The translations under genes and the position numbers were made by a program. Of a stretch of 64,000 nt of DNA, positions 8,537-18,000 are shown in pieces (the first letter of the stretch is position 1; each line of letters begins with the position of its first letter). Origin of the DNA: Candidatus Eiseniibacteriota bacterium (GTDB lineage: Bacteria > Eisenbacteria > RBG-16-71-46 > CAIMUX01 > WJJG01); the NCBI GenBank assembly GCA_023129715.1, contig JAGMBO010000044.1, forward strand, positions 62,001 to 126,000, read 5' to 3'. The notes beneath the pieces are model-generated. The model was not told the origin of the DNA, made no database searches, and saw only the letters and a list, made by a program, of their open reading frames with translations.

Positions 8537-9607
8537 CTAGATCTCATCGAAGAAGTAGGCGCGCAGCGGCTGCAGGCGTTCCACATAGTCGTCCGGGTAC
8601 AAATACCACGCGGCGATCGCCACCGATGAGAGCAGCGAGTTTCCATCCTGCGGCGTGAAGGTGAAGCCGACGATCTCATGGTCGCCATGAACGTGCAGCG
8701 TCGGCGTGGAGACGACTGTCTGGCTGAGCAGGCGCCCGAAGTGCCCCTGGTCGCGCCCGAAGGAGAAGATCGCGTTGCTCGAACGCTTCTCGGTCAGTGC
8801 GATGCGCTGGTTCTCGCGCAGGCGGGCAATGACCTGAGGCAGCGTGATCTTCTCGCGCAGCCTGATGTTGAACCACATGGCATGCATGTACTGGGTGTTG
8901 AGCTTCATCGCCGAGCTGAAGATCGGTAGCTCGTATCCGAGCGTATTGAAGAGATGATAGGCATCGCGCGCGTGATGCGTGCCGAATTCGCTGTCGTCGT
9001 GCTTGCCCGCCTGGGGCGCCGGGGCGAACTTGCTGTCCTGGCTGATGTCGCTGGCGCGCCGGATTAGGACGAAGCGTCCCTCGACGAGATTGGCGGGATC
9101 CTTGTCCTGCAGCGCCAGGGTATCGATGACCACGGCGAGATTGTGGGTGTTGCAGGAGACGACCTGGACGTAGTTGTCCTTGTCCCGCAGCAGCGCCTCG
9201 TCGTTGATTCCCCGGGCATAGGGTTTGCCGAACCCGAACTCACTGCCCTGCGCGACGAACCCGAGCGTGTTCTCTTCGAAGCGCGCGTAGTTCTCTTCCT
9301 TGTTCTTGTTCCCGGCGGGGGTGCAGTCGATGACCACATCGGCCAGCCCGAGGGCCTCTTCGTAGCCGTAGGTCACCTTCATCCCCAGCTCTTCGAACTC
9401 CCCGATCATCTCCTGATCGGCACATAGATGGGCTCCTCGTCGAATCAGCGCCTTGACCTTGGGCCGATCATAGGTCAGGGCCTGCTTCTTGTTGAAGCTG
9501 ATCGTCTCGAGGCCCAGTTCCTTGCGGAACGTGCAGAGCAGTCCGAGCAACGGCTCGCCGATCGTCCCGGTGCCGACGACGTGGACGTGTTTACCGGTCT
9601 TTGCCAT
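8537..9607 (-). CDS. type II (archaeal-type) glyceraldehyde-3-phosphate dehydrogenase-like protein
   Basis: A 356-aa dehydrogenase. The N-terminal Rossmann motif is VHVVGTGTIGEPLL, and the catalytic cysteine is probably C152 in VQVVSCNTHNL, matching the VVSCNT motif of archaeal phosphorylating GAPDH. DCTPAGNKNKEENY resembles the archaeal VDGAPKKIGKQN region. Bacterial type I GAPDH carries ASCTTN instead. The ATG at 9607 has GGAGGGAAGG about 10 nt upstream; the track start at 9649 is a GTG without support. A promoter with TTGACT-17-TACATT sits upstream. The gene is monocistronic and convergent with folE. It would act in glycolysis or gluconeogenesis; NADP preference cannot be read. A related reductase is possible. 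Confidence 0.7.
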   Translation of the reverse strand: MAKTGKHVHVVGTGTIGEPLLGLLCTFRKELGLETISFNKKQALTYDRPKVKALIRRGAHLCADQEMIGEFEELGMKVTYGYEEALGLADVVIDCTPAGNKNKEENYARFEENTLGFVAQGSEFGFGKPYARGINDEALLRDKDNYVQVVSCNTHNLAVVIDTLALQDKDPANLVEGRFVLIRRASDISQDSKFAPAPQAGKHDDSEFGTHHARDAYHLFNTLGYELPIFSSAMKLNTQYMHAMWFNIRLREKITLPQVIARLRENQRIALTEKRSSNAIFSFGRDQGHFGRLLSQTVVSTPTLHVHGDHEIVGFTFTPQDGNSLLSSVAIAAWYLYPDDYVERLQPLRAYFFDEI

Positions 9608-9658
9608 AGCGGCCTTCCCTCCATTCCACATTGTTGACGGTGTCGCCACTCCCCCGGG

Positions 9659-9687
9659 AATGTAGGATCTGACCCCGGGGAAGTCAA
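9659..9687 (-). promoter_or_regulatory. sigma-70-type promoter for the GAPDH-like gene
   Basis: Read on the minus strand: TTGACT, a 17-bp spacer, TACATT. It places transcription start about 45 nt upstream of the ATG at 9607. Confidence 0.6.
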
Positions 9688-9816
9688 GATGGGCCCGGCG
9701 TGCAGATGGGCCCCGCGTGCTTGCACTTCGCCGCCTCAGGCGGCAGAATCGCCTGGCTGCGCGACCCCTCGCGGGGAGGGGTTCGGCGTGGCGCGGGGCT
9801 CGATGGGGAGGGCACT

Positions 9817-11262
9817 ATGTTGCCGGCGGATCAGGGCAGCGGGTTTGCAACATCACTTCCAGAGGCAACCGAGACCGGGACGATGCCGGAGGTCCTGGGG
9901 GCGCGGCGGGAGGTGCCCCTGCTCGACGGCCGCCGGGTGGCGCAGGTCTTTCTCGACAACGCGGCCAGCACCAAGCCCCTGCGCCGGGTCAGCGAGTACG
10001 TTCGGGCGATGGAGGATTACTACTCGAACATCCATCGCGGGACCGGATACGACTCGGTCTTCTGCACGCAGCAGTACGAAGAGGCCCGCGAGATCGTGGC
10101 CGCCTTTGTCGGCGGAGATCCGGTACGCGATGTCGCCATTCCGGTGCGCAACGCGACCGAAGGGCTCAACCTCCTCGCCTCGACCTTCGAGTTCCGTCCC
10201 GCCGACATCGTCTTGACGACGCTACTGGAGCACCACTCGAATGATTTGCCCTGGCGCGGCAAGGCCCGCGTCGAGTATGTCGGCCTGCGTCCCGACACGA
10301 CCCTCGACCTGGCCGAATACGAGGCGCGCCTGCAGGCGCTGCGCGGGCGCGTGCGGATCGTCGCGGTCACCGGGGCCTCGAACGTCACCGGTGAGGTGCT
10401 TCCGGTGCACAGGCTGGCGGAAATCGCGCATCGCAATGGGGCGCTGATCGTCATCGACGCGGCCCAACTCGCGCCCCACCGCGGAATCGACATGCGCCCG
10501 CATGGCCGCCCCGATCATCTCGACTTCGTCGTCTTCAGCGCCCACAAGATGAACTCTCCGTATGGTGAGGGGGCGATCATCGGACCCCAGAGCCACTTCA
10601 ATGCCGCCGCCCCCTATCTGCAGGGGGGAGGCACCGTCTACCACGTCGGTCTCGACCATGTCATTTGGGCCGATGCCCCCGATCGCCAGGAGGCGGGGAC
10701 CCCCAATGTGCTCGGCCTGCTCGCCCTCGCCGCGGCGATCCGCATCTATCAACAGGTGGGATGGGACGCGATCGTAGCCCACGAGCGCGAGCTGACCCGC
10801 CGCCTGCTGCGGGGCATGGCGGCCATGCCGCAGGTCGAGATCCTCGGTCCCGCCAATGCGGACGATCTCGGCGATCGTCTCGGGGTGGTGGCCTTCTCGG
10901 TCGTCGGCTTGCACTATCAGTTCGTCGCCGCCGTGCTTTCCTATGAATTCGGCATCGCTGTGCGCGCCGGTTGCTTCTGCGCGCATCCCCTGATCAAGCA
11001 TCTGCTCAAGGTCACGCGCGATCGGGAGCGGGCGATCGAGGGAGAGGTGCAGAGCGGCGATCGCCGGGAGGTCCCGGGAGCGGTGCGCGCCAGCATTGGG
11101 CTGCACAACACGCCGGCCGATATCGACCGCTTCCTCGAGGCGCTGGGGGCCATTGCCGCCCGGCGCTGGCGAGGCCGCTACGTGCAGGAGACGCGGACGG
11201 GGGCGTTCCACCCCGAGGACTACACCTTCGATTTCTCCACCGCCCCGCAGCTACCCGACTGA
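9817..11262 (+). CDS. class V aminotransferase, cysteine-desulfurase-like
   Basis: A 481-aa PLP enzyme of the SufS/NifS-like class V family. The N-terminal VFLDNAASTKP is the family opening, FSAHKMNSPYGEG holds the PLP lysine, and RAGCFCAHP aligns with the active-site-cysteine loop of group II desulfurases (RxGxxCAxP). The ATG at 9817 follows GGGGAGGG at proper spacing; the track ORF adds 39 poorly conserved residues. A loop of about 20 charged residues (TRDRERAIEGEVQSGDRREV) lies between the cysteine loop and ASIGLHNT. There is no sufBCDU or isc operon nearby, so the sulfur acceptor is unknown. Selenocysteine lyase or another class V enzyme of similar architecture cannot be excluded. The gene is convergent with trmJ. 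Confidence 0.78.
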   Translation: MLPADQGSGFATSLPEATETGTMPEVLGARREVPLLDGRRVAQVFLDNAASTKPLRRVSEYVRAMEDYYSNIHRGTGYDSVFCTQQYEEAREIVAAFVGGDPVRDVAIPVRNATEGLNLLASTFEFRPADIVLTTLLEHHSNDLPWRGKARVEYVGLRPDTTLDLAEYEARLQALRGRVRIVAVTGASNVTGEVLPVHRLAEIAHRNGALIVIDAAQLAPHRGIDMRPHGRPDHLDFVVFSAHKMNSPYGEGAIIGPQSHFNAAAPYLQGGGTVYHVGLDHVIWADAPDRQEAGTPNVLGLLALAAAIRIYQQVGWDAIVAHERELTRRLLRGMAAMPQVEILGPANADDLGDRLGVVAFSVVGLHYQFVAAVLSYEFGIAVRAGCFCAHPLIKHLLKVTRDRERAIEGEVQSGDRREVPGAVRASIGLHNTPADIDRFLEALGAIAARRWRGRYVQETRTGAFHPEDYTFDFSTAPQLPD

Positions 11263-11279
11263 GCTGCGCGGGCGCCGGT

Positions 11280-12089
11280 TTATTCGAGCCCCAGCTGCTG
11301 CTCGAGGCGGGTGAGCAGGCCTAGCAGCCACCGGGCCTGTTTCCCCGAGAGCGGTCCGCTGCGCAACGGCGCGAGATAGGCCTCCGGCGGATGACGCTTG
11401 AGCACGCGGCTCGGATAGGCGAGTGCGGCGAGAACCGCCTCCGTGCGGGCCAAGATCTCCCGGCGCTGTTGCGAGGTTGCCGGCCGCGGCGGGGCGCCGG
11501 CATCGGACACCGGCCGCGGGGGGCCGTCGGCGGTGGGGCGACTGGGTCCTGGGGCGGCCGGCTCGCGCGGCAGTCCGGAAGCCTGTGCGCGGGCCGGTTC
11601 GGCGATCGACCGGCGGCACAGTTCGTAGGCCATCAGGGTCACGCTGTGCGCCAAATTCAGTGGGCCGCCGCTGGTCGGAAAGCGGATCAGCCGGTGGCAG
11701 CGATCGAGCCACGCGCGATCGAGTCCGTTGCGTTCGGGGCCGAACAGGATCAGCAGGCGTCCCGGGCGGTGGTGGCGATACTCGGCCACGGCGGCTGCGG
11801 GCGAGATCAGCTTGCGGTGGCGGCCGACGCGCGCGCTGGTTCCCCAGACCTCATCGAAGCCGGCGAGCATCTCCGGGACTTCAGCGGCGGTGACGATTTC
11901 TGCAGCGCGCAGGGTTTCCCGGCCCCAACGCACCGCCAGGGCCGCGTCGCGATGTCCCGGACGCGCGGCGGGGGCGATCAGGCGCAGGTCGCGGAAGCCG
12001 AAAGCGGTCAGAGTTCGGGCGGCGGCGCCGGCATTGCCCGGTTCGGTCGGGTAGACGAGCGCGAAGGTGACCGGGGGAAGCGCAGTCAT
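11280..12089 (-). CDS. trmJ: TrmJ-like tRNA 2'-O-methyltransferase (SPOUT)
   Basis: A 269-aa SPOUT methyltransferase likely to methylate the ribose 2'-O of C/U32 in tRNA anticodon loops. Motifs: VYPTEPGNAGAAARTLTAFG (motif 1), ILFGPERNGL (motif 2) and GGPLNLAHSVTLMAYEL (motif 3, the AdoMet knot). A proline/arginine-rich linker of about 50 residues leads to a helical C-terminal domain of the kind that dimerises TrmJ. The track ORF to 12926 is an artefact. The real ATG at 12089 overlaps the upstream radical-SAM gene's stop by 4 bp, and the N-terminus MTALPPVTFALVYPTEPGN is family-typical. Confidence 0.85.
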   Translation of the reverse strand: MTALPPVTFALVYPTEPGNAGAAARTLTAFGFRDLRLIAPAARPGHRDAALAVRWGRETLRAAEIVTAAEVPEMLAGFDEVWGTSARVGRHRKLISPAAAVAEYRHHRPGRLLILFGPERNGLDRAWLDRCHRLIRFPTSGGPLNLAHSVTLMAYELCRRSIAEPARAQASGLPREPAAPGPSRPTADGPPRPVSDAGAPPRPATSQQRREILARTEAVLAALAYPSRVLKRHPPEAYLAPLRSGPLSGKQARWLLGLLTRLEQQLGLE

Positions 12090-13084
12090 TGTTGCGACTC
12101 CTTGGTCTTGAGCACACCCATCCGCGGTCCGTGCGTGGGCCGGCACGCGGTGCCCTGGCGGCTGCCCCGCTTGCGCAGGATCCGGCAGATCTCGGCGCGC
12201 ACGATCGTCTCGCGGACGCCCCACCGGGGCGCCAGCAACATCCTCCGCGGAGCCACCGCGCACAGGCGCTCGACGACCACCCGCGCATCGAGTTGTTCGA
12301 GGAAGTCGGCGGCGAGCTGCGCATAGGTGCGCCATGAGGGGAGGCTCCACAACGCCGGATGACGCAGGGATGCGAGTGCACTGCCGCGGAGCACCTGGAG
12401 GTGGTGGAGCTTGACCGCGTCGATGCCTGCCGCGGAGAGGCGCCGGGCGCCGGCGATCTGGGAGGGGGCCGGCTCCCACGGCGTTCCGAGGATCATGTGG
12501 GCGCCGACGTGCAGGCCGCGGGCCTTGAGAAGGGCGATCGCCCGGCGAGCCTGCGCCCAGGTGTGCCCACGGCGCATTGCCCGCAAGGTGGCATCGTCGG
12601 TCGACTGCACCCCGAGCTCCACCTGGAGATAGGTCTCGCGCGCAGTGGCGGCGAGCAGGTCGAGCACCACGTCGGGCAGGGCGTCGGGGCGGGTGCCGAC
12701 GACGATGCCCAGCGTGCCGGGACAACGGCGCGCCTCGGCGAGCGCGGCGGCGAGCCGCTCGGGGGGGCCATGGGTGCTGGTGTAGGGTTGGAGGTAGACG
12801 AGGTAGCCGGTCGCGGCGGGATAGCGCCGGCGCAGGCCAGGTAGGGCACGGCGCACCTGTTCGCTCAGGGCAAGCTTCGGGCGGCTCGCGGGGGGGCGGA
12901 ACCCATCGATACTGCAGAAGAGACACCCGGCGGTCGCGCGCGTGCCGTCACGCACGGGGCAAGAGAACCCTGCATCGACGGCGACGCGGAAGACCTTGCC
13001 CCCGAAGCGCCGGCGGGCCACCGAGCGGGGGTTGGTGTAGGGAGGCCCGGGAGAGGTCCTGTCCCCGTCGACCAGCCCCCGCAT
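12086..13084 (-). CDS. TIGR01212-family radical SAM protein (YhcC/YtqA-like)
   Basis: A 332-aa radical-SAM protein. The YhcC-type cluster motif is CPVRDGTRATAGCLFC (CX11CX2C), preceded by FGGKVFRVAVDAGFSC. YLVYLQPYTSTHGP, GVQSTDDATLRAMRRGHTW and LHHLQVLRGSAL are also family hallmarks. The biochemical function of this family is not established. The ATG at 13084 lies 8 bp past the htrA stop, so htrA-yhcC-trmJ form one compact minus-strand cluster. An upstream ATG at 13129 would overlap htrA by 38 bp and adds non-conserved sequence. Confidence 0.85.
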   Translation of the reverse strand: MRGLVDGDRTSPGPPYTNPRSVARRRFGGKVFRVAVDAGFSCPVRDGTRATAGCLFCSIDGFRPPASRPKLALSEQVRRALPGLRRRYPAATGYLVYLQPYTSTHGPPERLAAALAEARRCPGTLGIVVGTRPDALPDVVLDLLAATARETYLQVELGVQSTDDATLRAMRRGHTWAQARRAIALLKARGLHVGAHMILGTPWEPAPSQIAGARRLSAAGIDAVKLHHLQVLRGSALASLRHPALWSLPSWRTYAQLAADFLEQLDARVVVERLCAVAPRRMLLAPRWGVRETIVRAEICRILRKRGSRQGTACRPTHGPRMGVLKTKESQQ

Positions 13085-13091
13085 GGTCGGG

Positions 13092-14603
13092 CTACTCGGG
13101 AATGCGCAGGGCGACGAAGCGGCGCGCATCCCGGGTGATCACCGTCAGCAGCAACACGTCCCCTTTCTCGAGTCGGGCCGTCTGTTCACGCACGTCGGCG
13201 ACACTCATGACCGGCTTGCGCCCCGCCTCGACGATCACATCGCCGAGCCGCAGGCCTTCCTGGGCGGCCACCGAGCCATTGCGGACATCGGTGACCACCA
13301 CGCCCTCGAGTCCGGGGTCGAGCTCCAGGCGGTCGCGCCACTCGTCGTTGAGGAAGGCGACATCGAAGCCGAGGTCTTCGAACACATCGTCGATGGCGCC
13401 GGCGAGCGGAGCCTCGTCGGATTCGAGCTCTTCGAGCACGACCTCGAGACTGCGGGCTTTCCCGTCGCGCAATACGGAGACCGAGATCTTGGTGCCGGGG
13501 CGGGTCTGGGCCACGCGCATCCGCAGGTCGTCGACATCCTCCACGCGCTTGCTGTCGATCGCGACAATGATGTCCCCATCCTTGATGCCCGCCTTGTCGG
13601 CCGGGCCATCTTCGACGACCTGCTGGACGAGGGCTCCGTAGCGGATGTCGGTATCGAAGGCCGCGCGCAGGGCGTCGGTCAGGTCGCCGATGTAGATGCC
13701 GAGCCACCCGCGCACGACATGTCCCTCATCGAGAATGCTCTGCATCACGGAGCGGGCCAAGCCGATCGGCACGGCGAACCCAACCCCCTGGTAGCCGCCC
13801 GTCCGGCTGGCGATGGCGGTATTGATCCCGACGACCTCGCAATGGAGATTGACCAGCGGCCCGCCGCTGTTGCCCCGGTTGATCGCCGCGTCGGTCTGGA
13901 TGAAATCCTCGTAGTCGGTCAGGCCGATCCGCGAACGTCCCTTGGCGCTGATGATGCCGGCGGTCACCGTCTCGCGCAGCCTCTCGCCGAAGGGCGTTCC
14001 CAGCGCCAGGACCCATTCGCCGACCCGCATCGCGTCGCTGTCGCCCAGCTCGAGATAGGGCAGCGGCTCGTCGCTCTCGACCTGGATGACAGCCACGTCG
14101 GTCTTCGGGTCGGTGCCGATGATTTCGGCATCCAGCTGCCGGCCGTCGCTGAGGCGCACGAGGATGTTCTCGGCTTCGGCGACGACATGATTGGCCGTGA
14201 GGATCCGGCCGTCGGCCGAGACGATGAAGCCCGAGCCGAGCCCCCACTGGCGATGCTCGCGCGGTGTGCCGCGCCGAGGGCCGAAAAAGCGCTGGAAGAA
14301 CTCGGGCATCTGATCGCTGTGGAATGACCTACTCGAGACGACGCGCTCGCTGGTGATCGTCACCACCGCCGGCCGCGCCCGCTCGGCGACGGCGGCAAAG
14401 GCGTCACCCAGCGCGGCGGCCACGTCCAGCGGATCTTCGGCCGGCCCGGCCGTCGCCTGGGCAGCCAGCGGGTGGGCCGGTCCCCGGGAGGAGAGTCCCC
14501 ACCAGCCGGCTGCGCCGAGGAGCATCGCCGCCATCAAGAAGACTGCCGGCATCAAGGGCGAGAACCGGTTGGCCCTTGCACGCGCGTCCTTCGTTCGATC
14601 CAT
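13092..14603 (-). CDS. DegP/HtrA-family periplasmic serine protease with two PDZ domains
   Basis: A 503-aa Do-like protease. An N-terminal membrane anchor or signal segment (about 18-34) is followed by a trypsin-like domain with H139 (TANHV), D169 (KTDVAVIQV) and S246 (NRGNSGGPL). Two PDZ domains follow (about 290-380 and 410-500), the second short. It probably degrades or refolds misfolded envelope proteins, a natural role next to the secretome-rich region. GGAGGAGG is 5 nt upstream of the ATG. First gene of the htrA-yhcC-trmJ cluster. The C-terminal domain ends at the stop without an additional sorting tail. Confidence 0.93.
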   Translation of the reverse strand: MDRTKDARARANRFSPLMPAVFLMAAMLLGAAGWWGLSSRGPAHPLAAQATAGPAEDPLDVAAALGDAFAAVAERARPAVVTITSERVVSSRSFHSDQMPEFFQRFFGPRRGTPREHRQWGLGSGFIVSADGRILTANHVVAEAENILVRLSDGRQLDAEIIGTDPKTDVAVIQVESDEPLPYLELGDSDAMRVGEWVLALGTPFGERLRETVTAGIISAKGRSRIGLTDYEDFIQTDAAINRGNSGGPLVNLHCEVVGINTAIASRTGGYQGVGFAVPIGLARSVMQSILDEGHVVRGWLGIYIGDLTDALRAAFDTDIRYGALVQQVVEDGPADKAGIKDGDIIVAIDSKRVEDVDDLRMRVAQTRPGTKISVSVLRDGKARSLEVVLEELESDEAPLAGAIDDVFEDLGFDVAFLNDEWRDRLELDPGLEGVVVTDVRNGSVAAQEGLRLGDVIVEAGRKPVMSVADVREQTARLEKGDVLLLTVITRDARRFVALRIPE

Positions 14604-15012
14604 GGTCGCCTCCTCCTAATCGTCGTGTCTCGTCGGGAGGGCCGCTCCGGGCTTCCCAGGAGTGTTGCTCCAGTCCCCATGCAGAACACCACCCAGCCAA
14701 GCCCTGTTCCCGTTGCCGACTGGCCCCCGCATGGCGCAACGCGCATTCCCGGCGTGCAGGATGCACGCTGAGCGGCGTGCCTGCCAAGCAGCTTCCCGGA
14801 GGAGCAGGGCAACGGCTTGTTGTATCAGCAGTTGCCGGGCCCGTCCATTCGATCTCTTGCTGGCATGCCCCCTGCCCAGAGAGGAGGTTCGGGGAGATGG
14901 GTGCTTCCCGAGGGCCCCGTGCCCGCGTCCGGATCATCAGCAAGACATCCTTCATCTGGGGGAGCGATTGCAGGCTCTCGATCATCAGCGGGTCACGCCG
15001 GTGGGTTCGCTC
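14604..15012. other. 409-bp intergenic region between htrA and the Fn3 protein
   Basis: Divergent promoter region. It contains a perfect 7-bp hairpin (GCGTGCA-GGA-TGCACGC, 14752-14768), a 6-bp dyad GGCAAC/GTTGCC around 14810-14840, and a possible sigma-54 site at 14861-14875. No convincing ORF or sigma-70 promoter was seen on either strand. Confidence 0.5.
14860..14876 (+). promoter_or_regulatory. possible sigma-54 promoter for the Fn3 protein
   Basis: CTGGCATGCCCCCTGCC has the GG-N10-GC spacing and a good -24 half (TGGCATG). The -12 half (CTGC) is weaker than the consensus TTGC. It lies about 130 nt from the chosen start. In a GC-rich genome chance matches are common, so this is a weak call. 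Confidence 0.25.
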
Positions 15013-18000
15013 ATGCGGGCTCGGCCGACCGGTCATGCCGGGTGGGCCTTCCTGGCTCGCTTGGCCCACCCGGCTCGCTTGGCCCGCCCGGCTCGTTCGG
15101 CCGTCCTGCTTCCCGGTCTGATTCTGGCTCTCCTGGCCATCCTCGCTCCGGCCGCGCCGGCCAGCAAGGGTGGGCCGCCGAGCTATCCGAAGATCGCCAC
15201 CTACGGCAGCGCCTTCAATCGTTTCACCCCCGGCCAGTGGGACACGCTCTCCTGGTTCGATCTGGTCGTCTGCCGGGCGAGTCCCTATCGGGTCGCCCAG
15301 ATTCGGGAACGCAATCCCGATCAGCGCCTCTTCTTCCTGACGATGCCGCAGAACATCGTTTCCTGGGAGGAAGACCAGACCTGGTGGTATCCCGACACGA
15401 GCTACAGCCTGCACCGGCTGGTGCAGTTCTACGTCGAGCAGAACGACTGGTACCTCCGTGATATCTGGGGCCAGAGGATCTCCGAGTGGGATGGGTGGGC
15501 GGCCAACTGGACGCCCTACTGCCCGGAGGGCAACTATGGGACCTCGAAGGGACTGACCTACGCCGAGTGGTACGCCAGCGTGGCCATGCCCCAGATCATG
15601 GGCGGTTCCCAGAAGTGGGAGCCCTGGGGGTGGGGTTCGAGCGCCTTCGACGGTGTTGCCTGGGAGGTGATGGCCGACTGCCCCGCCAGCGGTCTGCCCG
15701 ACCCGTACATGTATGCCGATCCCGATGGGGATGGCGTGGCTGAGGGGATCTACTCGAGTTGCTATGACGGAGGGGATGAAGATCCCCTCTCGCTGTTGAT
15801 GCACGAGAGCAATGAGGATTTCTATGCGCGCCTGCAGCAATGGGTCCCGGCTGATCTGATCCTCAACAAGAACCGCGGCGGCAAGCACACCCATCCGAGC
15901 TGGGCCTACGAGCTCAACGGACTCAAGCTCGAGGACTGGAATCCGAGTCGCACGCGGGCGGTCAACTCCTGGTGGAGCTGGATGTATGGCCGCCGGCACG
16001 AGGATGGCGAGTTCATCGGCGACGGCTATGCCTTCGCCGAGCAATCGATGTATCGCACGGGCATCGACGAACTCGACGGATGGGACATGACCTGGATCAT
16101 GGTCTGGACGCGCGGCGTGGAGTGGGAGCCCGCCCGCGCCGAGCGCATGCGTCGCTGGGGAATGGGGACATCGATGCTCGGCGATGGGTATTTCGTCTTC
16201 TGCGTCGATCAGGGGACGCCCGATTGGTTCGACATCTTCGATTGGGACTTCGGCCAAGCGCTCGAGGACTACCAGCGCGAGCTGGTCGGCAGCGACACGC
16301 TCTACGTGCGGCGCTTCGAGCAGGGCTTCGTCGAGGTCAATCCCTACTATCCGCAGAGCCTCTCCGGCGTGCCTCCCGAAGACGCCCGCTTTGCCTTCTG
16401 GCTGGACGTCGATGATCTCGAGGTCGTCGGCATCGCCCACGACCAAGTCACCCTACGCTGGAGAGTGCCCCAGGGGGAGATCAACGGCGTCGATGCGACC
16501 GAGATCCGCTGGGCCATCTGGCCGATCACCGCGGAGAACTGGGAACTAGCGCAGCCCGCCGCCGCCGGCCTCGTCAGTGGAACAGGGGGCAGCCAGGTGG
16601 AGTGCATTGTCGCCGGGTTGGAACCCGAGACCGACTACTACTTCGCCGCCAAGAATCGGATCTACGGCCGCTGGCAGCCGGGGGTCTCTAACCTGGCCGC
16701 CGCCACGACCGCCGCGGCGCCCCCGGGCAGCGAACCCGACGAGACGCCCCCCGCCGCCGTGCTCGATCTCGGCTCGCCCGACCAGGGACCCGGCTGGATC
16801 GATCTCACCTGGAGCGCCCCGGGCGACGACGGCGACGAGGGCGCCGCCGAGCGCTACCTGTTGCGCTACCGCCTCGGCGCCGAAATCGTCGACGAGGGCG
16901 CCTGGTTGGCGGCCGATTCGGTAGCGGCGGGGCTCCCGGCGCCGGCGACGGCCGGCACGCCGCAAGGCGTTCGTCTCGAGGGCCTGCAACCGGGCGAACT
17001 CTATGGGATCGCCCTGCGGGCGATCGATGAGGCGGGCAATCTCGCCGGACTTTCCAACCCCCTCCTGATGCTCTGCCCCGAGCCGCCCGATACCCTGCCG
17101 CCCGCGCCGATCCACGACCTCGCGGTGACTGCGACCTATAGCGATGGTTTCGATCTGGCCTGGACGGCGCCCGGGGATGACGCCGCCGAGGGGACCGCTA
17201 GCGGCTACCGGCTCGCCTGGCTCGCCGGTGGGCCGATCGACACCGAGACCGACTGGGAACAGGCCGCCCAGGAGAGTCTGGCGACACTCGCGCCCGCCCC
17301 GGCGGGGACGCCGCAGAGCTACGCGCTGCGCGGCCTCGATCCCGAGACGCTCTACGGCCTCGCCTTGCGCGCTCATGACGACGTCGGCGCGCTCTCGCCG
17401 CTTGCCCTGCCGGCCCTGCTCGCCGAGACGTTGCCCGCTCCCGACACCTTGCCGCCCGCGGCGGTCAGCGATCTCGCTCTGGTCGAAGCCGGGACGAGTT
17501 GGCTCGAGCTGAGCTGGACGGCGCCCGGAGATGACGGGGCGCAAGGCGCGGCGGATCACTTCGTGCTCGGCTGGCGCGCGGGCAGCGAGGCGCTTGTCGG
17601 CGAAGACGACTGGCAGGCCGCCGTGCAGGTCACCGAGGGTCTGCCCGACCCACCCGCGGCCGGGACACCGATCATCTGGCGGCTGACCGGATTGGCCCCG
17701 GAGACGCGCTTGGCGCTCGCCGTGCGGAGCTATGACGACGCCGGTCTTGCAAGCGCGCTCTCGAACGCGCTGCTCGCCGAGACGCTGCCGCCCCCCGATA
17801 CGCTCGCTCCCGCGGCGATTGCGGATCTGGCCGTCGATTCAGTGACGCCATCTTCGGCACGGCTGACCTGGAGCTGTCCCGGGGACGACGGCATGGCCGG
17901 CCAAGCCGAACGCTTCGTCCTCGGGTGGCTCGAGGGGGCCGAGCTGGTCGATGAGGCGGCTTGGGCGGCTGCCGACACGCTCCTCGATGGACTTCCCCGC

